NCBI GenBank assembly: GCA_963921935.1
Contig: OY998175.1
Location: 153,069,309 to 153,133,308, forward strand
Length of the DNA: 64,000 nt
From: Galeruca laticollis
Lineage: Eukaryota; Arthropoda; Insecta; Coleoptera; Chrysomelidae
Direction of reading: 5' to 3'
Below, piece by piece: positions 1 to 10,322 of the stretch (within the stretch, counting starts at the first letter, position 1; each line of letters starts with the position of its first letter). The translations under genes and the position numbers were made by a program. A model generated the notes under the pieces. The model did no database searches and was not told where the DNA came from. It saw only the letters and a list, made by a program, of their open reading frames with translations.

Positions 1-562
1 ACTTAGAATATCGTCCACAAAGGTTTGTCGCAAAATAACGTTTTCAGCTGCTGGAAACTGCATGTTTCTCAAAGCTATATCTTTGAGCACACGCGTAGCT
101 AGAAAGGGGACACACTTTTGCCCAAAACTAAGACAAGAAATTTTCATATTTTTTAGCTGGTCGGACGGACTGTCGCACCACAAAATATTCTGCAAATGAC
201 ATCATTTGGATGTCCGCACAACGAACAAAACGAAAAGAACGAAATCTACAAAATATATCGAACAGATTATCCTGAACCTGGAAACCCTTCAACGTAAGAT
301 CGTTAAGAGAAATTCCGGAATCACATTTCGCGGAAAAATCAAAAATTACGCGGAATTTGGTGGTTGTGCTTTCCTCCCGAACTAGAGCACGATGAGGACT
401 GAAATATTTAAATTCACGACTGGAATTATTATAAATTGATATAGGAACAACCTTAGCATGATTCAAGGTCAAATATTCACTAATGACATTGCGGTAGGAA
501 ATTAGAAAATTAGAATTTTCGACAAATTTTTTCTCGAGTGTGAATAATCTCTGCTTAGCCAT
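1..562 (-). pseudogene. pol: BEL/Pao reverse transcriptase fragment
   Basis: The reverse transcriptase copies element RNA into DNA. At 128-562 the minus strand encodes the Pao RT start: a fingers motif with VREESTTTKFRVIFD, then the SLNDL and QDNLF segments and a CADIQMM block where the first catalytic Asp of motif A is retained. At 1-120, in another frame, it resumes with PFLATRVLKDIALRNMQFPA and TFVDDILS, whose FVDD is the YVDD-type catalytic box. The roughly 60 residues normally between these blocks are absent, a stop closes the first frame, and the frame shifts, so there is an internal deletion. The family call is secure; activity is excluded by the breaks. Confidence 0.85.
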
Positions 563-727
563 GCAAAAAGATTGGCCTAACCGTTCAGTATGACCATCGA
601 CAAGCGGAATATTGACCGGTAGGTGAAATTTTAGTGGTGTTTAGAAATATAGTTTCGACGATTTGATCTTCTTCGCTACAAGAACCTGTTTGCGATGAAA
701 TGTCCTCGATTTCCCAAAATTTCTCCA

Positions 728-1530
728 TCAACAGTTGGAGATTGTCGGAGTTATCTTCGGGAACTTCACATGCCGTGGGAACGTCACATGCCGTAAAAAA
801 GATAAAGCTAGGTTAAATGCTGGGAACGAAGGCATGCCGATGCCTGTATTGATTACCTCATTACATATTAAATTTAAATATAGATCGGCTCCAATCAAAA
901 TATCCATTTGACCAGGCCTAAAAAAGGTAGGATCTGCCAATTCAAGTTTTACATGTTCTGGCAATCTAAATTGTTCAGGAGATATTAAAAAGTGCGGTAA
1001 TTTACTAGTAATTTTGTCAACGACGGCACATGATACATAAAATGTTTTATTTCAGTAAACTTGTGAACTAAAGGTTAGTTGAACCGAATTCACGCTGTTT
1101 GCACAAGAGTTATTGCCGAGGCCGGAAATACTCACTAAATTTGGACGTTTTGGTAGACCCAGACGGTCTGCAAATGTACTATATAGTTACGACGCTCATC
1201 TGGCTAGCGGAGTCCAGCAAGACACGCCCAACAGTACACCATCCTTCGCCATCTTGCACATTAATCAAGGCGGTCGGTAATGTAACAATTGGATCCGTAG
1301 GCGAAATAGAAGAAAACGTAGCTGCCTGGTTGACGGGCATACAAAATATTGTGTTTTCATTGCCAACAGGTTGTAGAGTAACCAAGCTAGAACTAGGGGA
1401 TGAATTGACACCGGGAGAATTACTATTCACACTATTTCCTGTATTTACAGGTATTGTTCTACCTTGTGGATGGGTCGAGGTACTCGAATTCTGTCCAGAG
1501 ACTTGACCATTCTGATTAGAATCAAAATGT
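728..1530 (-). pseudogene. BEL/Pao aspartyl protease region (DUF1758 / peptidase A17)
   Basis: This region would cleave the BEL polyprotein. At 1179-1430 the minus strand reads LPTALINVQDGEG then RVLLDSASQMS. The LLDSASQ block is where BEL proteases carry the D-S/T-G active-site triad, and here the Gly position is Ala. A Ser/Thr/Asn/Pro-rich linker lies just upstream, to about 1530. At 728-964, in another frame, it continues with MPEHVKLELADPTFFRPGQ and DILIGADLYLNLI, the A17 hallmark just before RT. The pieces are separated by frame changes, and the active-site substitution and breaks suggest an inactive remnant. Confidence 0.75.
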
Positions 1531-1780
1531 AAATAAAATTATTGTTAAAGCGACCTCTAGATTTTGGTTAGTTACGCGTAATTAATCAATCAATTGAATT
1601 ATGAATTATTCAACACTATTGCTAGTTCAAAAAAGAGCGCCATTCTGCGGCATCTCCTGAGAAAGGTTTAATATTAATTTTAGGCAAAGAGACATTTGAA
1701 GCGCCAGTACATTCCGAGTCTGAGGATGTTTTTTAATTTATCTTAGCCATAATTCGAGTTTGGCTATGCACATTTCAAAT

Positions 1781-2023
1781 CTATCTGCAAATCAAATTTT
1801 CTTCATTACTATCTAATAACTCGCCATCTACGGCCTGCGTCAGGGCAGCAATGTTAGACTGCACATTACCATAATTAGCATAAATGTCGATGAAACTTCT
1901 CAATTTAACATTGATTAAAGAGATTTCCAGAGAGCCATCTAAAGAATTCACAAAATTTTCAATACGGGTTAATTGGGATTTATACCCTCTTCTTTTGTTT
2001 TTTAAATTAGTCAATTGCGCCAT
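1781..2023 (-). pseudogene. gag: BEL/Pao Gag N-terminal segment (DUF1759-like)
   Basis: An 80-residue minus-strand frame starts with MAQLTNLKNKRRGYKSQLTR and continues with ENFVN, which resembles the start of BEL/Pao Gag (a basic segment followed by a helical repeat). It is the correct upstream partner of the protease and RT to its left. The frame ends at a stop after LICR, and the rest of Gag, including the zinc-knuckle region expected at about 1530-1780, is not recognisable. The ATG at 2023 is a plausible true start because the sequence to its right is AT-rich and noncoding. Confidence 0.6.
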
Positions 2024-2548
2024 TTCTTAAGAATAAATAACTAAAATCCAATATAATTTACAAGAATAGGTTACACAATATATATATGATCAATCGAATG
2101 ATTTTAAATAGAATAAATATTAATGAACACATCCTGTAGATAATCGAACTAATTAATAATGTGGTGTCACTTCAGTAAAATACCCTATAAATAAATATTA
2201 AATATAACTGTGCTAGTTATTACGTAACAACTAAATGTAAATTTCAAAATTTAAAAGTTCAAAGAAATAATCAGATATGTGCCTTACAACGATGAAATAA
2301 TATCTTCAAACTATAACAAATACATAAAGAAACCTCTAACATCAATATAAGACCCAAATAGTTTCAGGTATAAAAAAAATTCAAATAAATTCACTAAATA
2401 GTCAAGAACTTAACAACACATATATTTATCAGTTGAAATGTTCAAAAAAAATGTGAGGGTCGACTCAAATCGGGTCAAAAATGCAAACAGTACACTTTTA
2501 CAACCCATAGGCAGACGACTCCAGATGTGTGCTGAAGCTTGATGCCAA
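2024..2548. other. AT-rich noncoding, probable BEL leader/LTR remnant
   Basis: About 525 bases of AT-rich sequence lie between the BEL Gag start and the mariner. By position they should hold the BEL leader and 5' LTR. I see no partner LTR, no clear primer-binding site and no coding potential, so the identity rests on position only. Confidence 0.35.
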
Positions 2549-2550
2549 TA

Positions 2551-2996
2551 CAGGATGTCCCAAATAAGAATGACTGATTTTAAACATAAATGCCCAGCTT
2601 ATTAATTGCTCCAAAGAGATGGGGTTCTCACTAGTTTATCAAAGATATTTTTTAGGCTTGGCTGGCATTTCATCTCATCAACACAGGGTGTTTTACTAAT
2701 GTTGGTCAAATTCAAAGGGGAAAATATGTATTATTTTAAATGGAACACTCTATAATTTATGACCTCATTCGAAAGAGCAATCATTCTCCTTTCCAAGAAT
2801 GTATAATTTTTTATCTTTTGTTTCATTAACAACAAAGATATTCGAGGTTTCATGTAGTAGTACATTTTTAATTAGTAGTTTTATATGAACGTATTTTGAT
2901 GCCTAAAATCAACTCATGCTGTGACCGTTTGACGCATAACAACAAAATCAGCAATTTTGACAATAGTAATTTTGTTAAGTCATAAGTCGGTTTCGG
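2551..2996 (+). repeat. left TIR of DD41D mariner
   Basis: The left arm matches the reverse complement of 4155-4578 almost continuously, including the blocks AAATGCCCAGCTTATTAATT, GGCTTGGCTGGCATTTCATC and GTGACCGTTTGACGCATAAC. It reaches to within a few bases of the transposase ATG at 2998, so the promoter must lie inside the repeat. Confidence 0.92.
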
Positions 2997-2997
2997 A

Positions 2998-4041
2998 ATG
3001 ATCTATACGGTGAGTGAAAAAGCTCAAACTGTAATAATTTATGCAGAAACGAAATCAATCATTCAAACAAGGAGGATATTCAGAAGAAAATTTATGAAAA
3101 ATCCGCCGTCAGTGAATATAATTATAAAATGGTATGTACAATTTATCGAAACTGGTTGGATTGCACGCTTGAAAAAACCAAGAAATATTTATGGTCTTTT
3201 AAACAAGTGGATGTCAATTAATGAAGTGCTACATGATAACGATCATAAAATTTCAATTAGAAAAATTGCTGGAATTTTAGAGCTTAGCAAGAGTGACGTT
3301 CAAAGATGTCTAAAAATTTTAAAACTAACTCCATACAAAATTCATACTTATCAAAAATTGTACGAGTCAGATTATGAAAAACGAGTAATGGTATGTGAGA
3401 CTTTACTTGACTTATTAAGAAACGAACCCAATTCATTATTAATTATGTCTGATGAAGTAACGTTTCACATTAATGGCATGTGTAATAAACATAATTGTAG
3501 AATATTGGGTTCTCAAAAACCAATTTCTTTTAATGAATTTCAGAGAGATAGTCCAAAAGTAAACGTTTGGTGTGCATTATCTCGGCGAAAAATCTATGGT
3601 CCTTTTTTCTTTTCGGAACCAACAGTGATGGGTACTAATTACACGGATATGTTGGAAACTTTTTTCTATCCGCAACTAGTTCAAGATGGAATTAGCGACG
3701 ACGTTTACTTTCAACAAGACGGTGCACCACCACATTATTCGTTAATAGCACGAGATTCATTAAAAACGTTTTTTAATGATAAGTGGGTAGGTCGAGCTGG
3801 ACCGATTGAATGGGCACCGCGATCTCCTGAATTAACTGCCCCAATTTTTTTTCTCTGGGGATATGTGAAGGATACGTGCTACAATCCTAAGCCTAACAAT
3901 TTAGCAGAACTAAAAAATAATATCAGAAACATTATTGAAAACATTCCGCAAGAAATGTTAGAAAATTCATTTGAAAATTTAAAATTTCGCTTACAGTTAT
4001 GCATAAACGAAGAGGGTAGGCATATGCAGCATTTATTGTAA
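2998..4041 (+). CDS. mariner transposase, DD41D spacing, third acidic residue lost
   Basis: This 347-residue frame is uninterrupted and starts at an ATG directly after the left TIR. Residues 1-60 form the first helix-turn-helix domain typical of these transposases (YTVSEKAQ, WYVQFIETG), and about 80-112 a second one (ISIRKIAGILELSKSDVQR). The catalytic domain has D152 in LIMSDEVTFH and D241 in FQQDGAPPHYS. The third acidic residue should sit 41 residues later, where relatives have an Asp in the PLDFFLWG block; here the block reads TAPIFFLWG and residue 283 is Ile. The neighbouring SPD is also SPE. The protein would cut and rejoin DNA at the TIRs in the nucleus, but without the third metal ligand it is probably inactive. 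The length is normal for the family, so this is a recently silenced copy. Confidence 0.88.
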   Translation: MIYTVSEKAQTVIIYAETKSIIQTRRIFRRKFMKNPPSVNIIIKWYVQFIETGWIARLKKPRNIYGLLNKWMSINEVLHDNDHKISIRKIAGILELSKSDVQRCLKILKLTPYKIHTYQKLYESDYEKRVMVCETLLDLLRNEPNSLLIMSDEVTFHINGMCNKHNCRILGSQKPISFNEFQRDSPKVNVWCALSRRKIYGPFFFSEPTVMGTNYTDMLETFFYPQLVQDGISDDVYFQQDGAPPHYSLIARDSLKTFFNDKWVGRAGPIEWAPRSPELTAPIFFLWGYVKDTCYNPKPNNLAELKNNIRNIIENIPQEMLENSFENLKFRLQLCINEEGRHMQHLL

Positions 4042-4154
4042 CTCTTTTGTTCTTCGTTCTTTATATGTATTGAATAATGTTATTATGTTTTCTTACTAAA
4101 TAAACTGTTTGTCAGATTTGTTGGCAATTATTTACGTAATTAAAAATGCATACT

Positions 4155-4578
4155 ACATGAAACCGACTTAAATTATTTTGTTATGCGTCAAACGGTCACA
4201 GCATTAGTTGATTTTAGGCATCAAAATACGTTCATATAAAACTACTAATTAAAAATGTACTACTACATGAAACCTCGAATATCTTTGTTGTTAATGGAAC
4301 AAAAGATAGAAAACCATACATTTTTGAAAAGGAGAATGATTTTTGTTTCGAATGAGATCAAAAATTATAGGGTGTTTCATTTAAAATAATACATATTTTC
4401 CCCTTTGAATTTGACCAACATTAGTAAAACACCCTGTGTTGATGAGATGAAATGCCAGCCAAGCCTAAAAAATATCTTTGATAAACTAGTGAAACTAGTG
4501 AAAACCCCATCTCTTTGGAGCAATTAATAAGCTGGGCATTTATGTTTAAAACCAGTCACTCTTATTTGGGACACCCTA
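4155..4578 (-). repeat. right TIR of DD41D mariner
   Basis: Reverse-complement partner of 2551-2996. Relative to the left arm it has a small tandem duplication of an ACTAGTGAA-like block near 4489-4505 and several substitutions. A short subrepeat containing TACATGAAAC occurs twice near its inner end (about 4153 and 4265). Confidence 0.9.
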
Positions 4579-4849
4579 TATTTGAGAATCGTTTTCGATG
4601 CGGTGTTGCCAGATTTCCTAGAATTCCGATGTTTCGTCGAAAATTCGCTGTGTCTGATTTTGGTATACCAGGTGATAGTAGAAAACTTATATGATATGTC
4701 GATGGACACTGGGCCAGAAAAAATATGAAATGAAAGAGACAAATGCGCCATCTTGGGCGTGAGAACAAGAAGTGCCAATATCGGTAAATTATCAATACAT
4801 AAAAACGTTAGAGACAATGCATGTAAATATTTGACAAGAGCTGTCAATA
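4579..4849. other. unassigned sequence between mariner and hAT remnant
   Basis: About 270 bases without recognisable coding similarity. A 107-codon open frame on the minus strand here reads across the mariner TIR boundary and matches no family I know, so I treat it as chance. The segment may be another small insertion that truncated the hAT transposase. Confidence 0.3.
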
Positions 4850-6023
4850 GATCCAGCTCGAAGGATCCAAATTATCAAGTTCTGCAATTACAATTTCAAA
4901 CATTTGCTTCCCGGTAGACCTTTCAACTGAAAGATAACCCAAAACGCTTTCCTCAATTTCAACTTCATCCTGATTGGAATAACTTTTATTTGTTCAAACA
5001 TACCTGATTACAAGAGTCATTTGCTCCACCTTAGAGGAGTGCAATCTAAAATTATCGAATAATATTTGGCTTTTTTATTTCATTAATAATATAAGATTTC
5101 ACACTTTGATGCAACAGGTCTATTATCTCATTTTGAATATTTTTCCCAAAATAGTAAGCTTTCGTTTCTTCTTTTTTAAGAACCCTACGTACGTTTTCTT
5201 CCATGATGAAATCAAATTAAAATAGCAGCTCAACTATTTTTAAGAAGTTACCGTTATTATGCTCAAACAGCTTGTCGCTTGTACCTTGGAAAGTCAGATA
5301 ATTTTTACCAAGCATTCTAGTGATTGCTAAGATTCCTAAAAGCACTTCTTGCCAATGGTTTATTTCAGCGTTAGTAAGTCTTTGGAAATCCGCATCTATA
5401 GTTTTACAGTACTTTAATCTGTGGCTCAGTTCTAGAAAATACTTTTGGGACTAAGTATACAGCCAAAATTTTTGCAGCAGAAGCAATATACGCAATTTTT
5501 TGAGATAGAGTACACTAGCCAGTCTCTCAAAACTTGCTCTCCATTATTTAAAATTCTTTTATAATAATTTGGGCTAAGTTTTCTACCATTCTCATCGTAT
5601 GGAAATTTATAATTTGTGCAATGGTTTAGGTGGACCTTGCCTTACCAAAAAGATTCTTTCGGCGTCTGGCAGTATCATTGGCCAGAGTGCTGGATATGTA
5701 TTTAAAGTTTGTTGAACGCTTTCTGTAGGTGCAACGTTGGTATCAATAGTGCAGTCATTTGGCGAAGTTGCAAGTATTAGTTCGGATATATCGTTCATTT
5801 GTTAATCCTCACTTTTCTCAGGCGATTCTCTGTTGTCAGTGTCTTTCAATGCTGTTTTTGATGTAGAACATTTTGAGTCGTCATTTTTTTTGGTACTGCC
5901 CGATGTATTCTGTAAATAATTTAGTGAGGTGCCAGCTTGTCTTTGCCTTTGCATTTCCTTTTCCACCCTTCGTTTTTTATATTCACAACCAGATAGTTTT
6001 TTGCGTCCCTCGTACTCGGACAT
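4850..6023 (-). pseudogene. hAT-superfamily ZMYM1-like transposase (TTF zinc finger, DUF4371), decayed
   Basis: On the minus strand an ATG at 6023 opens MSEYEGRKKLSGCEYKKRR, the basic start of ZMYM1/P52K-type proteins, followed by a Ser/Asp-rich linker. At 5607-5798 comes ALWPMILPDAERIFLVRQGP, the segment before a TTF-type zinc finger. At about 5470-5600 the finger itself is readable (KLSPNYYKRILNNGEQVLRD, then CFCCKNFG). At about 5070-5400, in further frames, DUF4371-like blocks appear (NHWQEVLLGILAI, FEHNNGNFLKIVELL, YYFGKNIQNEIIDLL). At 4855-5020 a last block reads VEQMTLVIR and GYLSVERSTGKQM. The RNase H-fold core and hAT dimerisation domain are missing, and stops and frame changes separate the blocks. 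This is a degenerate transposase, truncated near 4850. Confidence 0.75.
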
Positions 6024-7146
6024 TCTGGGAGTCGAAGTAATAGTTGAAAAATAGTAACGAACCTACCACACCTTATACCTTGCAAATTTGTAAATTTATA
6101 AGCACTTGCATTTTATATAATTTTGTTTTGCTTCTAAATCTAAAATGATATAAAATAGGGCAATTTTTCTGGTCCAATTTAGTCAGATCATGTATAGATT
6201 CATTTTAAAGTGCTCAATGTTTGAATTTATTATTAAAAAAAATCAAGCTTCAGGGTATACCGTATATTTCATAACATTTTTTTGAAAAAGGTTCCTCGCA
6301 GATGAAAATTAAATTTCAAAGACGATTTTTTAACCAAACGAACAAATTTCACTCCTTTTAAAATTATCAAAACAAGTCTTTTAACCTTTTAATGAATTTA
6401 TCTGTTATGTTCAAAAATCGATTTCAAAATTTAATTTTCATCTGAGAAGGAGCTTCTTCAAATACCTACCTTGAAAAATATTATGAAATTTAAACAGAAG
6501 TTTGGTGTTTTTAAAAATAATTTTTGCCTTCTTTTACTGATCAAAATACCCTAATTTCATAGATTAGCTAAGTTAACGATTAACTTACCTTAAAAAATTA
6601 CAAATCACACTGATTATTGAACCACAACAGTATATATAATTGAGAGTTGCACTGGTTATCACCACCGACGAATTAGCAAAAATTATGCTGTAATAAGACA
6701 GCCCTTTTATAATTGAAGACAATTGACAATAAACTAGTCATTTCTCATCTATTCTTAATTCAGACAAGTTCATGCGGCACCCTGCTTGCTGATTTAGTGA
6801 TTTATAAAATGGTATATATGCGATGCGCGGTTACCGGTTGCGGTTATATTAGGTACTGTAGATAACACCCGTCTTCCTTATTTAATAATTATTACTGAAT
6901 AATAAATTATGTTTTCGTAATCACTTATTTTCTTTACAACTATATAGACGAAAAACAAGTATTTTAACTTTCTTGTAAAAACGGTGATAAGAAATGTTTT
7001 TACAAATGAAAGGCGGCATGCTATTATTATTAATATTTTTATTTTAATATTTATAATATTTTCTCACATTTTGACAGTGAAAATGCCGCCCCTAAGATTT
7101 TCCGCCCGGATAAATGTCTGGGTTGCCCGGCCTTGAAGCGGGCCCT
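6024..7146 (-). other. noncoding flank, possible 5' end of the hAT-like element
   Basis: No coding similarity. In the orientation of the hAT-like pseudogene this is its upstream flank. Its right boundary reads, on the minus strand, CAGGGCCCGCTTCAAGGCCG and shortly after GGGGCGGCATTTTCACTG, a CAGGG-type start with a GC-rich end like those of many hAT elements. I cannot find the matching right-hand terminus, so the boundary at 7146 is inference. Confidence 0.35.
6262..6492. repeat. imperfect inverted repeat
   Basis: The arm at about 6262-6345 (ATTTCATAACATTTTTTTGA, then GCAGATGAAAATTAAATTTC) is repeated in inverted orientation at about 6405-6492. The arms of roughly 80 bp diverge by substitutions and small gaps. 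It may be a small foldback element or the internal part of a larger one. Confidence 0.55.
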
Positions 7147-7211
7147 GATGTGATAACATGCTCACCGGCCATTTCGTCGACTGCATATCAGATGTAAGAA
7201 CTCTTAGGTTG

Positions 7212-7520
7212 TCGCATAATATTAACGAGCTGCATCTTTAGTAGCAGTCTGCGATGTCTGCCTTTCCAGATGCGCTACTTTTTCCATCAGACGGCTGTGG
7301 TGAGGTGCATTGTCCATCATAATTACCGATCCAGTTTCTATAAGAGTTAGTATAGGGGCCAACCAGATCTCATAAATATCCGATGAGTACATATCCTCGT
7401 GATAATCACCCGTTTAGATTGACGAAAACACATTTAAACCACCTTATACCAAACCTGAATCCATGTGTGCGTAATTACGAGACGCCTTCCTTTACCAGAA
7501 GACGCTTTAAAGCCAGTTGA
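7212..7520 (-). pseudogene. DD82E (Sailor-type) Tc1/mariner transposase fragment
   Basis: The minus strand encodes, at about 7480-7510, SSGKGRRLVITH. After a frame change, at about 7215-7405, it encodes GDYHEDMYSSDIYEIWL followed by GSVIMMDNAPHHSRLMEKV. The MDNAPHHS block carries the second catalytic Asp of this family, and GDYH..M is the preceding hallmark. It matches the arrangement in the full-length element at 21459-24216 (GDYHGEI, VMDNASYHS) but not its exact sequence, so it comes from a different copy or subfamily. The part before it (first Asp) and after it (Glu) are not recognisable. Confidence 0.7.
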
Positions 7521-9590
7521 AAGTACACAATTAAAAACCTGTTGTGAACTCTTAATATTTAAGCCTTGTTATACTTTTGACGTCAGCACGTCTATATTCA
7601 CTCATATTTTTTGTAAATACTCTCTTCTCGTCTATCTCGATTAGCAAACGTTTCCTATTTATCTTTACATACCATTTCTGTAAGACTCATATAGATATTT
7701 TATTTAAATTATCCGTATTTTTGACTTTGACTAATTAGTTACATCTGAAAGTAAAACTTTTCTTCTTATCAAGTTCAAAGTAATTAAAAGAAAAGTATAA
7801 AACATTAGAAAACAAGATTTAGTTCAGACTGGGTTTTATTTCTGTACAGCAAACAACGCCGGCTCTTTGACAATAATCACTTTATCGATCTATAAATATT
7901 TTTTAAAAAGATACTATTTGTCCACCTCATACAAATAATAGCAAAAAAGTTGCTGGCTGAAAGACAATTTTTATAGGCCTTTAATAAACGAATCGAAAGT
8001 CATGATACATATAGGGAAAATTAAACAGCTAATACATTTCTTGATAAAGGTCTAATCAATGTTGTGGTACGGGCATTGTGTCGTGGATGTCTTACCATGT
8101 TTCGTCTAAATATACAAAGTATTTAACTTTGTATAATCTGAAATTTTTCGAATATACAACCTTAGTGATTCAAATTGAATGCAATTGGTTTGTTCAAACT
8201 GAAGTGAAGACCGATTTTGTATCGTACCATTTCAGTAACGTAGGAAATTTGATGTCAATTAAAAAGACTGATTATATTCAATCATCAGCAGGTCAACTGC
8301 ATTCATATCGCACATGTATGGTTTCCCTGTCAGTTGGAACAGAGAACATAACTAAATCTATTCACACAGTGGCGTAGCAAGACTACCGTGGGCCCGGGTG
8401 CCACTGAAATTATCGCTCCCCCTCTCCATTGGTTTCTTAGTAGTTAATAAAATAAATAAGTAGAATCAAGAGAATAGAAAGAATTCGTTTGAGAAAGCTA
8501 CTGTGTTAGCGAAACGCGTCACGAGTTTAAATTGAACATTGTTTCAAATGTAATGAAGTTTTAATCAATTTTAATTGTTTTATTTCATCGTTAAGTATGG
8601 ATCTTCATCAAATAAAAGCCTCATCTATTCAATTTTAGAAAGAAAGTTTCAGATCATCCATTAACCCATTGTCTGATTACGTAATAGGCTAAGGAGGCTA
8701 TAGCTTAGGGGCCCTCCCAAAATATCATAATAAACACGTTTTAAAAACACATTTTTCTTTAAACTTAGAAATGGTGATGTGGTTCGAAGTGATGGGCTTT
8801 TACAATAATTCTACAGATCACTTATCAATTCTAGAATCGACTAGAGTAGCATTCCCCAAGAAACTGATGGCGTAGGTTAGATGGATTATGCGTTGGTTAA
8901 GTTGGTTAGGCGTTGGTTAAGTTTTTATTGAATATTTGGAAATATGAATGTTCAGCCTACTGACACTTGAAGGATATTTCATTCCCATTTCCAGTCAAAG
9001 TTAAAACTAGTAATCCCATTTCATTGTGTTTAACCATGAACTCATTTCCGTTTGGGTATACCACCCCTATACCTGCCCTTAGGTTTACCAACTCGATCGT
9101 TGGTAAAGTTGGGTAAAGCTATAGTGAACAATAAAGAATTTTATAGATACTCTTAAAATGCAAATTCATGGAGTGGATAGCGAGGTACAAGAGCAATCTT
9201 AAGTATTTCTGCTCAATCGAAACAACCTATTGAATCTGATTCCGAATAATTATATAAGCAGACTCATAAAACATGAGTGCAATTTTTTTTTTTAATTTTT
9301 ATAGACTTTTCTCTTTATTGGATTCGAAACAGGTTATATTGTCACCAATTATAACTGCACCCCACCACCTATAGTCTAACTGGGTTTAACAGATAATCTA
9401 ATTAAAACATCGCTCATGTGCGTTGGACGTAGTTTACGATTATATATAATGACAAGTAGAAGTGGACTGGATAGCTGGTTAGCAGCAGTCTATACTAAAA
9501 TGATATAACACAAAAGGATGTAAACACGCCAACTAGTTTAAGACCCTGTAAAGAAACTATTTGATTAGAACAACAGTCAGGAAGAGTTCG
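7521..9590. other. noncoding, no recognised gene
   Basis: About 2 kb of AT-rich sequence. A 99-codon plus frame at 8078-8377 has no recognisable domains. Near 8366 the sequence CAGTGGCGTAGCAAGACTAC followed by a GGGCCC-containing stretch looks like the CAGTGGCGTAGC terminus common on hAT-type nonautonomous elements, but I found no partner end. A GGTTAGATGG/GCGTTGGTTAAG motif repeats loosely at 8876-8935. Confidence 0.4.
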
Positions 9591-9597
9591 ATTTTCA

Positions 9598-9673
9598 TTA
9601 AGTTCAAGTTTGAGGACTGTATATGATATACAAATGAGTTCAAGTTTGAGGACTGTATATGATATACAAATTG
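9598..9673 (+). repeat. tandem duplication of a 37-bp unit
   Basis: The unit beginning GTTCAAGTTTGAGGACTGTA and ending ATATGATATACAAAT occurs twice in a row with essentially no change. The GGACTGTATATGATATAC core is related to each arm of the palindrome at 9691-9738, so the two features probably share an origin. Confidence 0.85.
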
Positions 9674-9690
9674 ATAAACAGAACTAAGAG

Positions 9691-9738
9691 TTTGGGGACA
9701 GTATATCATATACTAGTATATGATATACTGTCCCCAAA
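9691..9738. repeat. perfect 48-bp palindrome
   Basis: From 9691 (TTTGGGGACAGTATATCATA) to 9738 the sequence equals its own reverse complement, centred on CTAG at 9713-9716 with no spacer. Pairing stops at the next bases on both sides. Confidence 0.95.
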
Positions 9739-10234
9739 GTCACACTTAGCAATATATATATATATATATATAAATTCTTTTATGTTTATTTATGAATCAT
9801 TTACTTGTTTGCATCGTCAACAAACGTTGTATAAATATAGATGCTTCTTTAAGGTAAGAATTGTTCGTTTCATGTTAAAGCGCATGACTAGTTTTTCACG
9901 CTTGCGCATTGATGATATTATTAAAATCAATAAATAGGTACAATATAACCATTGGCGTCGCATATTATTTTTATTAAATATAAATATTGCATTGAAAATT
10001 AAATCTATTACAAATAATGTGTTTTCTTTTCATTTAAACAATGATAACAATACAATAAGCCAGGACTCAAAGGGAAAAAGGATTTCATGCTCCCGAATAA
10101 TCTAATTAAAATAAATTACTAATCAAATATTAAAAACAAACTGAGCTAGCCAAACTAAAAACAAAAATTCTAAATAATCAAAAACATTTAAATAAATTTC
10201 ACATCAAAAGTAAGTAATTAATACAGTGTTTGTT

Positions 10235-10237
<3 letters not shown>

Positions 10238-10308
<71 letters not shown>

Positions 10309-10316
10309 TATATATA
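10238..10316. repeat. (TA)n microsatellite
   Basis: An almost pure run of TA of about 78 bp at the left edge of the foldback repeat that starts at 10323. An interruption (ATAAT) lies near 10300. Confidence 0.95.
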
Positions 10317-10322
10317 AAAAGA

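Larger units (their letters stand above)
1..2023 (-). mobile_element. BEL/Pao LTR retrotransposon, 5' internal part, decayed
   Basis: Reading on the minus strand from 2023 to the left edge gives, in order, a Gag N-terminal segment, an aspartyl protease of the DUF1758/peptidase A17 type and a reverse transcriptase, which is the BEL/Pao order. The element runs off the left edge, so the rest of RT, RNase H, integrase and the 3' LTR lie outside. Parts between the recognisable pieces are missing or unreadable and the frame changes several times, so this copy cannot encode a working polyprotein. The 5' LTR should lie to the right of 2023, but no second LTR is available to delimit it. Confidence 0.85.
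2551..4578 (+). mobile_element. DD41D-type mariner element with long TIRs
   Basis: A complete Tc1/mariner-superfamily element of 2028 bp, flanked by TA dinucleotides at 2549-2550 and 4579-4580 as expected for TA target duplication. The ends read CAGGATGTCCCAAATAAG on the left and, on the opposite strand, TAGGGTGTCCCAAATAAG on the right. The inverted repeats run over 400 bp on each side, far longer than the roughly 30 bp of classic mariners, and enclose one 347-codon transposase frame. The arms are close to identical but carry scattered substitutions and small indels. Confidence 0.92.

Noticed and set aside
1099..1506. 135-codon plus-strand frame
   Set aside because: Antisense shadow of the BEL protease region, which is recognisable on the minus strand.
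4524..4847. 107-codon minus-strand frame next to the mariner
   Set aside because: It crosses the TIR border of the mariner and matches no family.
8078..8377. 99-codon plus-strand frame
   Set aside because: No domain, no codon pattern and no neighbouring gene to support it.
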